Made by a program: the position numbers and the translations under genes. From Acanthosepion lycidas (Eukaryota; Mollusca; Cephalopoda; Sepiida; Sepiidae), in NCBI GenBank assembly GCA_963932145.1, contig OZ010600.1, positions 46,444,508-46,508,507 on the forward strand: a stretch of DNA of 64,000 nucleotides, read 5' to 3'. How positions within the stretch are numbered: the first letter of the stretch is position 1; each line of letters starts with the position of its first letter. Below, one piece after another: positions 33,346-46,084 of this stretch. Below the pieces are notes generated by a model. It was not told the DNA's origin, searched no databases, and saw only the letters and a list, made by a program, of their open reading frames with translations.

Positions 33346-36300
33346 AGCGGCCGTTGAGGGACCGTTTGATTAGTAAAAAATAATTTAAAAATCTGATTAA
33401 CAAAAAGCAACCGAAATTAAGATGAAATAAATATCAGTTAAAAATTAATAACAAACAGTTTTATTGATAGTAATAAACTTTTAAATAATTATCATCACAT
33501 GAGGACTTAGATAAAGCTTTTCCCATTCCAATAAAATTAGGGACAATAAAAAATACGGAAATTTAGTTCCACGGACGTTAGATTTCTAAAGAGTTCACTC
33601 AAAAGAATCAACTAAAGGTACTATGCCTATCATTGGTAAACATGAACTAATGGCGGATCTATGAATAATTCAGGACTGTAAAACAGAGAGAGTTACTCGG
33701 TGGCTAGTTAAACTTTTCATATTCTGATAAATCAAACCTAGTCTGATTATATGTTGTTATTTTCAAATTACTCTGAAGAACTAAATGGATAAAAAATGGA
33801 ACAATATCAGAGAAGATAAAAAATAAAGAGATACGAAGCTGCAAAATTGATCAGCTTTCAAAAAGAAGGCAGTCGAGGGAATATTCCGTTCGATTTGGGA
33901 CTGAGATGATGAAGGGTGAAACGAAGCGAAAGAGTAAAAAAAAAAAAGATACGATCTAAAATGACAAATAGCTCAGTCTTAGAGAGACGACAGTAGAAAG
34001 AACACCCAGTATTTTTGTCTATTCTCTTCCAACTTTTCATCACGAAACCTAGCCCACGTCTGCCAAAAATGTCTTGACCCGAAAGTAATTCTTCTAAATT
34101 TTAAAACCCATCATTCTTCCCCTCTAAGACATTTTAGCAACAGCTCTATTTCTTGTAATAAATGACATCCACTCGACTGAGCTGAAATCATCCACAAGTC
34201 ATGAATATGATGATCTTGAAAGATTATTCTTGAAATCTTTGGATTTTCCCTTTCGTGAAGATTTTAATGGCAACAACAATTGAATAAAAAGCATAATAAA
34301 ATAGTTAAGATTTTTTTTAGCGGAAGATGAAATTATAAGTTAAATAATAGACAAATTAACTCTGCATGAAAAGAGATATGACTGGGTAGGAACGGTGATC
34401 TACGAGGAATTGCGCAAGGATCCTAAAAATGATATAAGAAGAAGCCAAAAATCGGACCTGGAAAAGAGAAGTACTATGGTTCAGGATTTTAAAATTCAGA
34501 TAATTCACCCAATCCCTAGACAACTAGACCTCTATCATGCGAGTGTAGGTGCCCTAATCTAGAAACAGCAATTACCAAAATTTTTATTCCATTGCTCTAA
34601 TCTAATAGTCCTATGCTGCTGATTAGCAAGAGTATAAAAAACAGATCTACCCTACCCAGTTCTTAACCCTGTGTTAGTCGCGTCGGATTTCCGAAAATGG
34701 ATAGTCCCCTGGCGTCAACTCCCACGACAAATGAGCTACAACAGCGCCATACCGCGTGCTACGTACCCTCACCGAGCCAGGAAACTAGTGGGAGGTAGCA
34801 AAAGAAACAAGTTGCCAATTATTAATTACACGTACTTTAAACATTTGAGGGTAACAAAACATACCATGTGACTAACGCACGGTTAATGAAATAAAGTCAT
34901 TATATAAAATTCCCTAATGTATTATATGGTACATATAATCTTTAATGACATAGTAATAATTAAAATTCGAGCACTAATTAAAAATGAGTTGTCAATAAAA
35001 GAAATAATGAGAAAGGCGAATATTTTGGGCAACTTTCAAGGCGTAGATTTGACTTTCACATTGGATTTGCGGGTGGTGTGATAGCCTAGAATAAGAAAAC
35101 GGAGATCTGAGGTCGAATTCGAGTCGAGTTCGTCACATTCATTTACGCGGAAATACATTGAGAAAAAGTATTAATCCATCATTGCTCCCTCACTATAGGT
35201 TAAATAGTAAAACTTGTAATTGGAAAAATTAGTGTTATCTCAAAAAAATTGTGAATGCAATATTCGACCGCAAAAAAAAAATTTTTTTAAACTAAAATAT
35301 GTTTCTGCGTTAAGCTGTAAAAAACAATCCGGTGTTTTGGAGACACATCGAGATGAGCTCTGTAGTGTTTTTACGTGGCATATTGTTGAAAACCCTTCTT
35401 GACATAAATATGAGATGGAAAAATGTAAGCAGAACGTTCAAGTATCCTTTCTATCAGTTTTAGGTACATGTCACGTCTTGAATTGAGCGTACAAAATGTT
35501 TACATTATAATTTTCTTCACTCTTTCTTACAAATAATACAGATTTTGATAATAAATTCACTTTTATACAATGTTCGTCAGGTGTCGAATACGTGCAGAAA
35601 ATTTTGATTAACACCAAAAACACTCAGAATATTATTTTTAATCAAATTTGGCGTAGAAAATGGAATCGGTAAACCAATTTCAAACAATGTCTTGGACAAG
35701 TTTGTATTAAATTCGCACTAATGCTCATTAGGAAACCCATTAATCCATCTCCCATTCAGTCTTTTGGTAAAATAGCAGAGTTGACTGGAGTTTTTAGCTT
35801 TGGTTGGCAACCAGTCCAAGAGACGTATAACTCTCATTCCAAACCAAGGAGCCTTTTTATAGGCAATCAACCATGCACAAATGAAATTCATACAGTCACA
35901 CATATAGGGCATGCTGGTTATCCACTGCTTCCTAGTAGGCCGAAAACTTTCTTGACGATCCAAGCAAAAAAGGTCGAAAAACTGAAGATATCTGCCACGT
36001 TCCCTCACTTTAATCTAAATTGAGCATAAGTCATGCGCTAAATTTACAATGCAAGACCTAAGAGCCACTCAATGTAAATAGCATTTTAATAGTAATATTA
36101 GCCGTTTCCTTATAAGGAAACATTCGGCATACATTGACCGAAAAAGTCAGTAATACTTTTGGTTGAAATTAATAATTTTTTTCTATTAAAACAATTCTTC
36201 AGTTAAATAGGTTTCTCAAGTCCAGCAGCTGTTATCGATCTTTCCAGCATTGATAGGCGTTTCCTTCCTAACCTTTTACTTGAAGTAATGTAGAGCCTCA

Positions 36301-36349
36301 AGATCTTGATTCTGTAATTATTTTCACTTTGAGTTACATGTGCTATTCA
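33346..36349. other. Intergenic DNA, nothing recognised
   Basis: No gene supported across 3 kb. A ~45-bp segment at 33476-33525 (CACATGAGGACTTAGATAAA) recurs at 37123-37166. Confidence 0.45.
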
Positions 36350-36965
36350 TTTTAGTTATTGCCGTTGCTGAAAGTCTTCAAATAATGTGACTTCTGTTAT
36401 TTGGTACAGGTCTTTGTTTTTAGGTCTATAGCGCCAGTCCACTAGATTCGAAGAAGAATGATCCTCGCTTACAGGCTTACAGGCTTGAAACCATTTTAAC
36501 CATTGATCTGAGAACGCAATTTTATTCAGCTGACAGTTGAGATATTTCTGAACGAGTTTGGTGGCATGCATATCATCTTTATGAAAGTCTCTATTTAATG
36601 AGGTTATTAAAGAACATGATTCGAGTTCTTAGATTAATGTTTTGGTTTTGTAATGATTTGCCGTGTTAGGGCGAAACTACACCTAGCGCAGCGTCTTTTT
36701 GTTGAATTTCCTTATTTCCTATACTAAATTTGTTGTAACTTATCCATACATGGAGGTATTTGAAGTGTTTGGCATTTTCTAATTCCGCATCCTGAATTTT
36801 TATGATGGATTCAGGTTATGTGTCATCGCTGCTTTCATTTTAATTCCAGATTATAATTTCTGTTTTGAAAAGGTTTATCTTGACTCCTATTTCTTGGGAC
36901 ACTTGGGAGGGCATGTTGATTTTTTAATTATTCTTACCCAACTATGTCATCGGAATAGCTTCCCA
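36350..36965 (-). mobile_element. Non-LTR reverse-transcriptase fragment
   Basis: On the minus strand: YSDDIVG (RT motif C), then QEIGVKIN-like sequence, KIQDAELENAKHFKYLHVWI, a NLRTRIMFFNNLIK segment and finally DWRYRPKNKDLYQITEVTLF. The order matches the palm end and thumb of an animal LINE. Frames shift several times. Clade not determined. Confidence 0.6.
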
Positions 36966-37224
36966 CCTCATCATTGGCCTCGGAGGAAAAGTAGAAACGC
37001 TGTTTTCTATTCGTAGATTCGTTTAGCATGTGGCATAGAATATTTAAATGATCAGTGACCATCCCTTTCGCTTGTATATACGCTGGACATAATCTAAGAA
37101 AATATTAAATAGATTGAGGTTACTTTTTAAAAATTATTAACACATGAGGACATAGATAAATCTTGTTGTATTCCTGATGAAGTGTTTGGGTATTGGGGTC
37201 TTTGCCAGACATGTTTGACTTCGT

Positions 37225-37590
37225 GGACTAGTATAATTCCTTTATCAGGTTTAGACAAGGAGTCATAGCGTAGAATACGGTTTCTATTGGATAAGAGGAG
37301 GAAGCTTCTACTGATGCGGTCATCCGCTGCTGTGAGGTCAACATATCAGGTATACAAAGGGTTACTGAATGAGATGGGTGATAGGAATATAAGAGGAATA
37401 AGTAGGAACGTGAGGATATGGAGCATACATAACTATTGACCATAGGCGTGATTAGGTTAAGATTGTAGTGCCCAGGAAAGCATCCACGAACGTGTCTATT
37501 CCATAAGGAAGCTTTTCTAGGGAAGAAATTTTCAGTATGGGACGTCATTCTTACCAAAGGAATACGTAGACAAATGAGGTGATTCAACCC
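37225..37590 (-). mobile_element. LINE C-terminal fragment
   Basis: A 119-residue minus-strand frame carries LVRMTSHTENFFPRKASLWN and CFPGHYNLNLITPMVN, the pattern (FFPRxxxLWN, CFPxxYNL) found at the C-terminus of Jockey/CR1-type reverse transcriptases and also, more decayed, in the three plus-strand copies in this window. Confidence 0.6.
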
Positions 37591-37669
37591 TGTGGATGCG
37601 AAACTATGGTCATTTTTTAACTACCAAAGATAAATATGTATGTAGATTATTATCATGAGATCAGGAGTT

Positions 37670-37985
37670 TACACCAAAGTCTGAGATCTAATGATCGGAA
37701 ACAAAGAAAAGAGTTGTCGATGGATGTCACTGTTGCAGCTAACCAGAAAAAGAAAACAAAAGAATGTGAAAAGCTGAAAAAATTGTGAAATATGAATTTA
37801 GCCGCCATTGCTGGAGCGTTTGGAACAGTTCCGCGGAAACTCGCACAAAAACTGGAAGCACTGGAAATCCATAAAATAATGGAAACTATTCAGATAACAT
37901 TATCGAAATCAATATGAATACTGCGAAGGGTATAAGAGTATTGATGACATTTGCCGTCGCTTGATCCCTAGCGATGGCCATCTCG
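37670..37985 (+). mobile_element. RLE-type LINE C-terminal fragment
   Basis: Contains AGAFGTVPRKLAQKLEALEI and HKIMETIQITLSKSI, then ILRRV, a C-terminal tail like that at 15115-15611. Upstream catalytic parts are decayed. No AAT array at its end. Confidence 0.65.
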
Positions 37986-38224
37986 TACAAATTAAATAAA
38001 AATTCAAAATGTTTTATTAATAGGAAATACTACAAAAATACAGGAATATTAAGGGGAGTTGCTGACATTTCATATTCAACAAAAACCATCAGATTGTATG
38101 AAAAATTCCTAAAACAATAATTATGTAGAATATTGAAGTGAGTTTTAGAATTTTGAGAAAACCTGCACCCAGTTGACCCCTACCAAGAAATACTGACGGG
38201 AAAATTAATTAAAACATATTAATA

Positions 38225-38335
38225 TTATTAAATGTTTCCTTTTATGTGTGAAACAGATCTCGAACTCTGTCAACGAAAACATGGACCACCGAAGGAAAAC
38301 ACGTTACCGATGTCTCCACTCATGCTCAGCCGATT
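38225..38335 (-). repeat. Possible tRNA-derived SINE fragment
   Basis: Minus strand has GCTGAGCATGAGTGGAG (A-box-like) and CAGAGTTCGAGATCTG (B-box-like) about 55 bases apart. Not confirmed by a second copy. Confidence 0.35.
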
Positions 38336-38514
38336 TATTGTAATAAATAATTGCTAATCCGGGCGACAGAGAGGACAGTGTCTTTGTCGTCCAGTGTCGT
38401 CAAAGTATTTCACCTGTTCTTGGGGGAAATGCTTTCAACTGTTGAGTGTCCGGCCATTGTCTGGTCGTATAAAGGACAAGGCAAGAAAAATACCTCAAGG
38501 TCCGTTGTTCAAAC

Positions 38515-38720
38515 GATTTGTGCCTAAACTCCACCCCTTCTCCTCTCCACCAAGGACAGGTGCTTTTAAGCCACGCAGAAACCCCTGGATGCTTTTACTT
38601 CACCACCACAACCCCAATACACGACCACAGCCCTCTCCCTAGGGTTCCAAACAGAAGGTGTCTAGTAACAGGGTCGATTACTGTCACTTTGCCAAGGCCG
38701 CAGACAGGGCTAGTTTACGG
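38515..38720 (+). repeat. Dispersed repeat shared with 15650-15885
   Basis: CCAAGGACAGGTG, CGCAGAAAC and GGTGTCTAGTAACAGGGTCG in the same order as the earlier copy. Family unknown. Confidence 0.6.
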
Positions 38721-38759
38721 ATTAGTTGAAAAGAGAGAGAAGTTTAAAAATATATGACA

Positions 38760-39011
38760 AATCTGAAATTTTCTCCGGTGATGCGGACAAAAATTTTGAT
38801 GTTATCTGAAATTTTATCACAAGGCATCGTCACTATTCCATCATTTATTCTGACTAGTATCCTTCTATTTGTTGTTTTAATGTTGTTTTTAATTAGTCAT
38901 CTGGATGTTTTCCTGTTCCTAGTAAAAAGATTTGCACCAAATATTTCAACTAGGATCTTACAAGTGACAACACTTCAATGTCGTTCAGCACACATATACA
39001 CACGCACACAC

Positions 39012-39081
<70 letters not shown>

Positions 39082-39869
39082 TGTGGATGCAGAAATCAAC
39101 ATTGGATATTTACTAGCAACTTCACAGCTTAAGTAATCACCAGACCATGTGTTATTCAACTTTATATAGCTCTCTATATATATATTAGTCACTGATGACT
39201 TATGCGAAGTGAGGAAGTAGGAAACCATTTTTTTTTGTTCTTTTTTTAAAGATTATATCCCTGAGATTTAATATGTTTCTTATTATTGCTTCCATACTAA
39301 AGTTTGGCATTTCTTTAGAAAGAAAGGTTATTCGCTTGACATTGTGGGTTATTATTTACTCATTGGAGTCGTGATGTGGTTGTAGATAGCGTAATAAAGA
39401 GTAAATAAAGTTTACATGCAATGTTGATTTCTATGTTCAAACTGTTTATTTATGAACGCTCTAATTTCAATATTGGGCACTTTTGCTCCAATCTGGCTTC
39501 AATTATTTGAAGAAAGAACGAAATTAAATGAAATTCAAATTTGTCTGCGAGTTTCCATGTATGGAATGTGGCGGGGGGCGGCGAATACTTCTCTACTATA
39601 CAGCTTCTTTTCCACTCTACAGGTATTACTATGGCAAAATGTTCCACTAGTTCAGACCTTTACAACTTGTTACTTCCACAGAATCACCAAATTTAAGCAG
39701 GAAGTTCTACTACATTGTGCAACGAACTCCCGCATGAATAATTTCCTGAATATTACAATATTAACCTCTTCAAGTCATGGATCAATAGTTATCTATTGTC
39801 CTTATTCTCATAATCTTCGCTATCATCTTTTCCTTTATATCATATACTTTATTCATCATAAACATTTTA
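38760..39869. other. Intergenic DNA with (GATA)n
   Basis: GATA array at about 39012-39080. No gene supported. Confidence 0.5.
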
Positions 39870-39873
39870 ACAA

Positions 39874-39916
39874 CAACCTTCTACCTTGAGTGGCTCTCGA
39901 GCCTGGTATTGGGTGA
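39874..39916 (+). repeat. Fragment related to the 53-kb minisatellite unit
   Basis: ACCTTCTACCTTGAG followed by CGAGCCTGGTATTGGGTGAA closely matches segments at about 53187-53230 and 53406-53449, so the minisatellite captured part of a dispersed repeat. Confidence 0.6.
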
Positions 39917-40020
39917 ACTTTAGTACAAAGCTCTTCCCACGAGACAATATAATTATTCTTATTTGTCATGAGAAAACTATCCATTCATCTATCAGTATCC
40001 TTTTCATTCTATTTGTCTAT

Positions 40021-40030
40021 ACACACATAC

Positions 40031-40096
<66 letters not shown>

Positions 40097-40107
40097 GGGG
40101 GGAAAGA
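40021..40107. repeat. (CATA)n(TA)n(GA)n compound microsatellite
   Basis: ACATACAT units, TA array to about 40082, then GA-rich sequence. Confidence 0.9.
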
Positions 40108-40431
40108 GAGTGAGAAAGGAGGGGGCGAGAGACATTTTGATAAGTTGGATCAACGTCTATATCTGACACATATCTCAGTTACGATATGAAATTTTCACTA
40201 TAAAATGTTCGATTTATCTGATTAATAATCACTGAATAAAATGTATTGACAATGAGTGACATTGTGTTCAGATATTTGTTGTGTAAAGTGAATATCTCCA
40301 GTAGAAGCAATATTTGAAATCTCTACTTTTAAAAGAATCCAAACACTGACCGCTCACAATTGTTTTACCAATTTAGTTACCCTGAAGGAAAGTGATAGAA
40401 AAAGAGATTAGACAAGTTGAGACCGCTATAT

Positions 40432-40433
<2 letters not shown>

Positions 40434-40478
<45 letters not shown>

Positions 40479-40481
40479 AAA
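40434..40481. repeat. (GAAA)n microsatellite
   Basis: GAAA array with flanking purine-rich sequence to about 40530. Confidence 0.95.
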
Positions 40482-40539
40482 TGGGAAAGAAAGAAAGTGG
40501 GAAAGATAAGTAGGTAAATAGAAAGAAAGAAGTTCAGGC

Positions 40540-41927
40540 TCGTCGGGACATTCTCTTCGTGACATTCTCTTCGTGACAAAGTCTTTGTAAATATGGAGGA
40601 GATCTATTTAGTAGTATAAGATTTTCATCCAGGTTCTTCATTTAAGAAATAAACTAATTTTATCATTGCTAAATAACGGGGATCATATCTTTGGGAAATA
40701 AATTTATTTTTTTCAATATTTGGACAGGTTTTTATTCCGTGTCTGAAAATTTAACATTACTTTCCGAACAACATAATAGAATCAAAAAGAAATGTTGAAA
40801 AATCAATCTATTTTCTTCATGAAAATTTAATGGCGCACATAGAAAACCTACCTACATAGACTGCACTGGCAAACAGTCATCAAGACGGTATTAAGCCAAA
40901 AAAAAAAAAAAAAATACGCCATAAAAAGAAAGCAGATGTAATCAATTTTATCGATGTTGGGCAACATGTCTGCAATCATATTTCCCTATTGGGATCGATA
41001 ACGGATCAGTCAGGCGTGAGAGATGCAGTTTTTCTTCCAGTGATTTGGTAAGAAGCAGACAACTATGAATGAACCTCACATTCATTATCCCCTGTATGAG
41101 ATTTCGTGCGGCTCTCGTTATGTCTCGCACGTACACGTGATTTTGATAAAATGATTTATCAGCCAGAATAGTAATGGTGGAACTAAAGACCATTTAAATT
41201 ATTTTCTTTTTATTGGATTTCTCATGTAATCTCTTGCAGTCTGTCCATATCTATCAATTTATTTCACTTTCTGTCTCATCTTGTTCTGCTCTCTCTCTCT
41301 CTCCCTCTCTCTCTCTCTCCCTCTCTCTCTCCCTCTCTCTCTCCCTCTCTCTCTCTCCCTCCCTCTCTCTTAAGTTCCTAAATGTGTATTGACAATTAAA
41401 ATTATCTACTATCTCATTTATTTGCCCCTACTGTCATCTTATGCCTGTATCCTTTCATTCTATCCCTTATCCCTTCTAAACTTCTTTGTCCATCTATTTT
41501 TTATCTATCATACAAATATAAATTACTTTCATATAAGACAAATGAATAAGAAATGCTCTAATATTTTCTACTAAATTCGCACTTTTATCTTTCTTTAACT
41601 CTATCTCTTCATAAATAACATATCGCAATTTCCACGCCTTTTCATCCTTAATTACTTTTCAATCTTTTGACACTTAATATGCGACAAAGCCAGATGGACT
41701 TTCTATCTTTTCGTCTCCATCCCTTCCTCTTTCTCTCACTCTCTCTTTTTCCATATATAATATATATATGTGTGTGCGCGCGCGTGTGTGTAGAAATTAT
41801 CTAAAAAGATGATATACGATCAACCATATATATGAGCAATTATGTACACATACAGGTGAGCAAATAACTATTCATTTATTCAATGGTGTAAACAAAACAG
41901 TGTCCATTGTAGTTAAACAGAGCTATA
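40540..41927. other. Intergenic DNA with (CT)n
   Basis: CT-rich array at about 41288-41370; AT/GT array at about 41757-41792. No gene supported. Confidence 0.5.
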
Positions 41928-41929
41928 AT

Positions 41930-42454
41930 GTATATATTAATAATTACACCTATACCTACGTTTACAAGTACGACTCAGAGTTTCATGGCTTTGTCAATCA
42001 TCATGTACAAAAAGTTACGAACTGTTCAATACGGTTGTTTTTTTTTTAATTTATGGGTCTCATGGTAGGAACGCTGCATTGTATATGGATTCAAAGTGCA
42101 AGATTATTATAAATATAATATAGCATTGGGGTATAAATTCAAAATATAGAATGTTGGTAGGAGGATATCGAAAAAGTTATTAATAGTAAGTATAATAGGG
42201 ATATTGATCCGTTAATGTGTATTAAGTCAATGGATAAAATTATTGTAATAGGAATTTAAAAAATTGCTAGTTACTAAATAAAAAGCGCGGGTAGACAAAA
42301 AGAATACAAGATAAAGAAAACAAAAAAATAAGGAATAATAAAAAATAATAAAACGGAATAAAAAAGATACGCTAAGTTAAAAACCGTTAATTGATGATTG
42401 GCAAAGCCTTGGAATTCTGAGCCGTACAGTAAACGTAGGTATGTGTAATTATTA

Positions 42455-42462
<8 letters not shown>
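41930..42462. mobile_element. Fold-back element with ~70-bp inverted arms
   Basis: The left arm (about 41931-42003) contains TTAATAATTACACCTATACC, TACGTTTAC and GGCTTTGTCAATCATCA. The right arm (about 42391-42455) is its imperfect reverse complement (TGATGATTGGCAAAGCC, GTAAACGTA, GTGTAATTATTAATATA). The ~390-bp interior is AT-rich and non-coding. A TA/GT array follows the right end. Superfamily unknown. Confidence 0.7.
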
Positions 42463-42498
<36 letters not shown>

Positions 42499-42743
42499 AT
42501 TAGAATGTTTTCATAACTTTTGTTATTAAACACCCCACATTGTAATAGAACACCTAAAGGTGAAAATTTTTTAAGACCCAGGACGTAAATTTACTGTAGA
42601 TGATCTAGAGATTAAAGCCTTTTTCTATATATATTCGTTTTAATAAATTACTTTCTCTTTTAATTAGAGTAACATTTTTAAATTGAAATTATGGTCAAAC
42701 GCATTATGTTAAATTTAGGGTGAGATTTTGTAAATGAACCCCT

Positions 42744-42818
42744 TTAGTGGTGCAAAAATAATGTCGGTTTTTGACGTATTTTTTTAACGTCAAAAACCGA
42801 CATTATTTTTGCACCAAC

Positions 42819-42822
<4 letters not shown>
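42744..42822. mobile_element. Mariner MITE hairpin, second copy
   Basis: Perfect 29-bp arms at 42749-42777 and 42787-42815 around a 9-nt loop. The right end, TTGCACCAACCTAA, is the same mariner terminus as at 7520; the left terminus is eroded (TTTAGTGGTGC). A TA array (42823-42871) starts at the right boundary. Confidence 0.88.

Positions 42823-42871
<49 letters not shown>
42823..42871. repeat. (TA)n microsatellite
   Basis: TA array directly at the right end of the mariner MITE. Confidence 0.95.
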
Positions 42872-42873
<2 letters not shown>

Positions 42874-44142
42874 TTTCCACTGGATATAGTTTTCCCTGAA
42901 TATCCTTTTCTTTTTTTTTATTCCTCTTTCTTTCCTCCTACCTTTCCTTCAAGACTCTTTTCCCCTCTTCCGTTTCCCAGATCCTCCCAACGTAATATTA
43001 TTATGTAGGCTTCTCGGTCTAAAAGCGTAAATGTGTCCAGCTCAAAATAAACGGAAATATTACATTCTGACTTTAGTGCGGGAAAATAATATTGATTTAT
43101 AAAAAGCTGAATAATAATATAAATAATACAGAGATTATCACCTCGATAATTCTTTTTTTAATCATTAGATTCTTCGAGAAAGTATCAGATAAGAACCTAT
43201 TCAAATGTAATGGAAATATAAGAAAATGTAAATTCATTTCTCAAGAATATGTTCATCATAATTAATAATGACAAAACCTATTTAGAAATTGATTTTTATT
43301 CTTTTTAGTTTAAATATTCTTATAGCTCCATATTAATTCCACCTTTTTTTTTTTTTTTTTGCCACTTATAGTTACACAAGTGTCCTGAAAAGGTGAAAGT
43401 TTAAAGATGTTAACTACATTGGATAGGAATATTGTCGTAGATCAACATAATGATTTGATCTTCTGAGTTTGTTTACTAAGTGAGGTTCTTGCACTGTCAT
43501 TCTGATAAATGAAGCATTTTCTGTTGACTAAATCAAATCGAACGGATTACTTATTCCAAAATACTATCTCAGGTATTATTTTCAAGTTTTATAAATATTT
43601 TTCCAATTTGAAGATATTTGTGAATCTTTGGAAAGAAAAGTTAATTGTAAAGTTGAATAAAAGAGTAAACGCCCAACATTACAGTGTCTAGAAATTCCTA
43701 TTAATTCAAATATTAATTAATATAACAAGACTATCCTGTCAATAACGCTTAAATTAATTCTTAATCAGAAATTATCTTTTTACTCTGATTTATAGTGCAT
43801 TTCTATAGTAAAACTACTTACACTGTATTTCTGTAGTAAAATTATCAAGGCATTTACAATATGCATAACTTTTTTCTATTAGTAATGATTACATTCATGT
43901 CTAACCAATGACACTCTTTCTTTCTAATTTTAATTTTCTACGGTAAAATTATTTACATTTCATATTCACACCGTTAACAATGCTATCAGCAGTGAAATTA
44001 TTTACAATGCATTTTTCAATAAAAATCAGTTATATTGTATTTACATTTCGATTAACGGGTCATTTAAATTAAATCGTATATCACTAAACAACGATAAGAA
44101 CACACATACGCACAAGTAATCCGATAAATCCTTACACAAATA
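42872..44142. other. Very AT-rich intergenic DNA
   Basis: Nothing recognised apart from a poly-T run at about 43347-43361. Confidence 0.45.
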
Positions 44143-44144
44143 TA

Positions 44145-44960
44145 TTAGATTGAGTCATAAGTAATTTTCGTTTTGTAATGACGAATATATCAATCTAATT
44201 ACTAATCATATATGTCAGTTACGAATAAATTTGGAGGATACCTTAGTTTTTGCCCGGCATTGGCAGAATTAAAGGATAAATTTCTTAACCCCAATAATGC
44301 AGGGATTGAAAATGCATTTACGGCACATAATGTTATGGGAATTCAAGGAAAGGAATAAGGTTATGGAAATATCTAGAAAAATAGGGTCAAGGAGTCATAA
44401 CTAACGATCATGTGCAAAATTGGTTTGCAAATTTTCGCTCTGCGGAAACGTCGTTAGGAGGTGAGCCTAGATAGGGACGTTCATCTAACTTTGATGTATC
44501 CTCCTCCTCCTCCTTCTTCTTCTTCTTTTTCTATGTGCCGTATCCATTCAAAACGTAGGCGATCATGGCTCTCTACAATTTCCTGTCCTTTGTAGCTCTT
44601 AGTAAAGTTTGTCTTTTTTCTTATATCTCCTGTGAGTGTCAAATTTTCCAAGCCCTCTATCTTCATTTTGTGCTCTAGAAATTTCAACAGTCTCTTTCTG
44701 ATTCGAAATATATGTGTCCTTTTAGTTTCCATTTTCCTCGTCGCTCAAGTATTCAGTTCATGGTATCCTCAGCATTCTTCTGTAGAACCACATTTCTGTT
44801 GCCTCAAATGTTTACTCCAGCCTTTGATGATGAAGTTCTAAAGCCATTAAGGGAAAGCAATCTATGGCAAAGCAGTATGGAATTAGTGTAGATGTTAAAC
44901 CTATCACAATTTACCCTTTTAGAAAAGATAGAGAATGTCAGCTAGCTGATTGTTTAGATT
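44145..44960 (+). mobile_element. Mariner element remnant interrupted by a LINE
   Basis: Starts TTAGATTGAGTCATAAGTAA after a TA dinucleotide, a mariner-type terminus. Translation in shifting frames gives VQNWFANFRSAETSLGGEPR, the helix-turn-helix end of mariner transposase, up to 44490; after the inserted LINE the next piece, DDEVLKPLRESNLWQSSMEL, continues the same transposase. No catalytic domain or right terminus was found, so only the 5' third survives. Confidence 0.72.
44497..44821 (-). mobile_element. RTE-like LINE 3' fragment nested in mariner
   Basis: Minus-strand frames carry RKRLLKFLEHKMKIEGLENL and a YKGQEIVESHDRL segment, parallel to the plus-strand copy at 4835-5188. The 3' tail is GAA/GGA repeats. 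An 8-bp direct repeat, CTTTGATG, flanks it (44489-44496 and 44822-44829), and joining the flanks restores mariner homology, so the insertion boundaries are well defined. Confidence 0.85.
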
Positions 44961-45352
44961 CGATACGCAATTAGCGAAAAGAAAAATACATGGGTCTTTC
45001 ATAAAGAAAAATCCACTGTAAAAAAAGAACTACAAATACTAAAAGCATTAAACATGAAAACCGAAAAAACCAATATCAATAAAATGTCATCAAATTTAAG
45101 ACAGACATAGTAAATATATTTCAAAAATAAAAATAAGAAAACTACAGGATATCACGAATTGTCGTGTGAACACGAGAAGACGCGATATTTGAAAAAGATG
45201 AACACTACAAAAAACTCTGAATGCCAAAATCAGTCAGAGATTGAACAATTTATATTTAGATATGTACCAGATACTAGGAAAATGGTTGGAAATATAAAAA
45301 ATAAACTTTCGTTGGTCTTTAACCACATAACCTGTATAAATGAAAATTCTTA

Positions 45353-45356
<4 letters not shown>

Positions 45357-45423
<67 letters not shown>
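45357..45423. repeat. (TA)n microsatellite
   Basis: TA array that truncates a reverse-transcriptase remnant. Confidence 0.95.
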
Positions 45424-45426
<3 letters not shown>

Positions 45427-45690
45427 ATAACTTTTTGCTAGAGGAGTGCTGGTTAATACGACGTTCAACAGATGATGGGTTATGTTGAAAAGAGACGTTG
45501 GGTGATTGGAGTTAGGGTTCATATAAATGGGACTAGCGTTGTTTTTCAAGAAAGGTTGAAAATTATTAAGCGCTAAATTTAAAGTTATGGCTAAGAAATC
45601 AACCTGTTTAATATTAGAGTTAATTTTAACCTTAAAATGTAAAGATTTAATTAATCTATGAATCACGTTTTTAGCTTATCCACTTTAAAT
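45424..45690 (-). mobile_element. Penelope-like reverse-transcriptase remnant
   Basis: Minus strand: INSNIKQVDFLAITLNLALN, then NASPIYMNPNSNHP and, after a frameshift, SSVERRINQHSSSKKLFD. The order D-F-L-x-x-T-L-N-L, NSNHP, ERRI..SS matches the C-terminal RT region of Penelope-like elements. It stops at the TA array. The clade call is from memory of the motif pattern. Confidence 0.55.
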
Positions 45691-46084
45691 CTAGTAGAAT
45701 TATTTACTATCATTAAACAATTATTTAAATTAATTTCATTATATGCAGTAAGGTTGTGCAAAATAAATAACCCGACTGAATCAGAGGAACACAGAATCCA
45801 ATGATCCCATAGATATGTCAAAATTTTCATCCGAATTTTTTATCCACTGTTCATTGTTGTGGATTAGGATTGATTTTCTACAGTTTAAGTTTACATTCAT
45901 AAAATCATTTTCAGCGGACATTTTAAGTTGACTTCACCCGATTCCTTTCATTATTCTTTCATCTTTTCTCTTACCTCAGGTTTTATGTCGTGGTGGGCTG
46001 AAAGCTTCTCAGACCGATCCACTGTGGTAAATGATCAGGCATCAGATTCTGTGTAAGAAGCCTTCCTAGACCAACTGAGAACTT

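Noticed and set aside
38394-38757. Two overlapping plus-strand frames of about 80 residues
   Set aside because: They lie in a dispersed repeat whose other copy at 15650 does not keep the frame.
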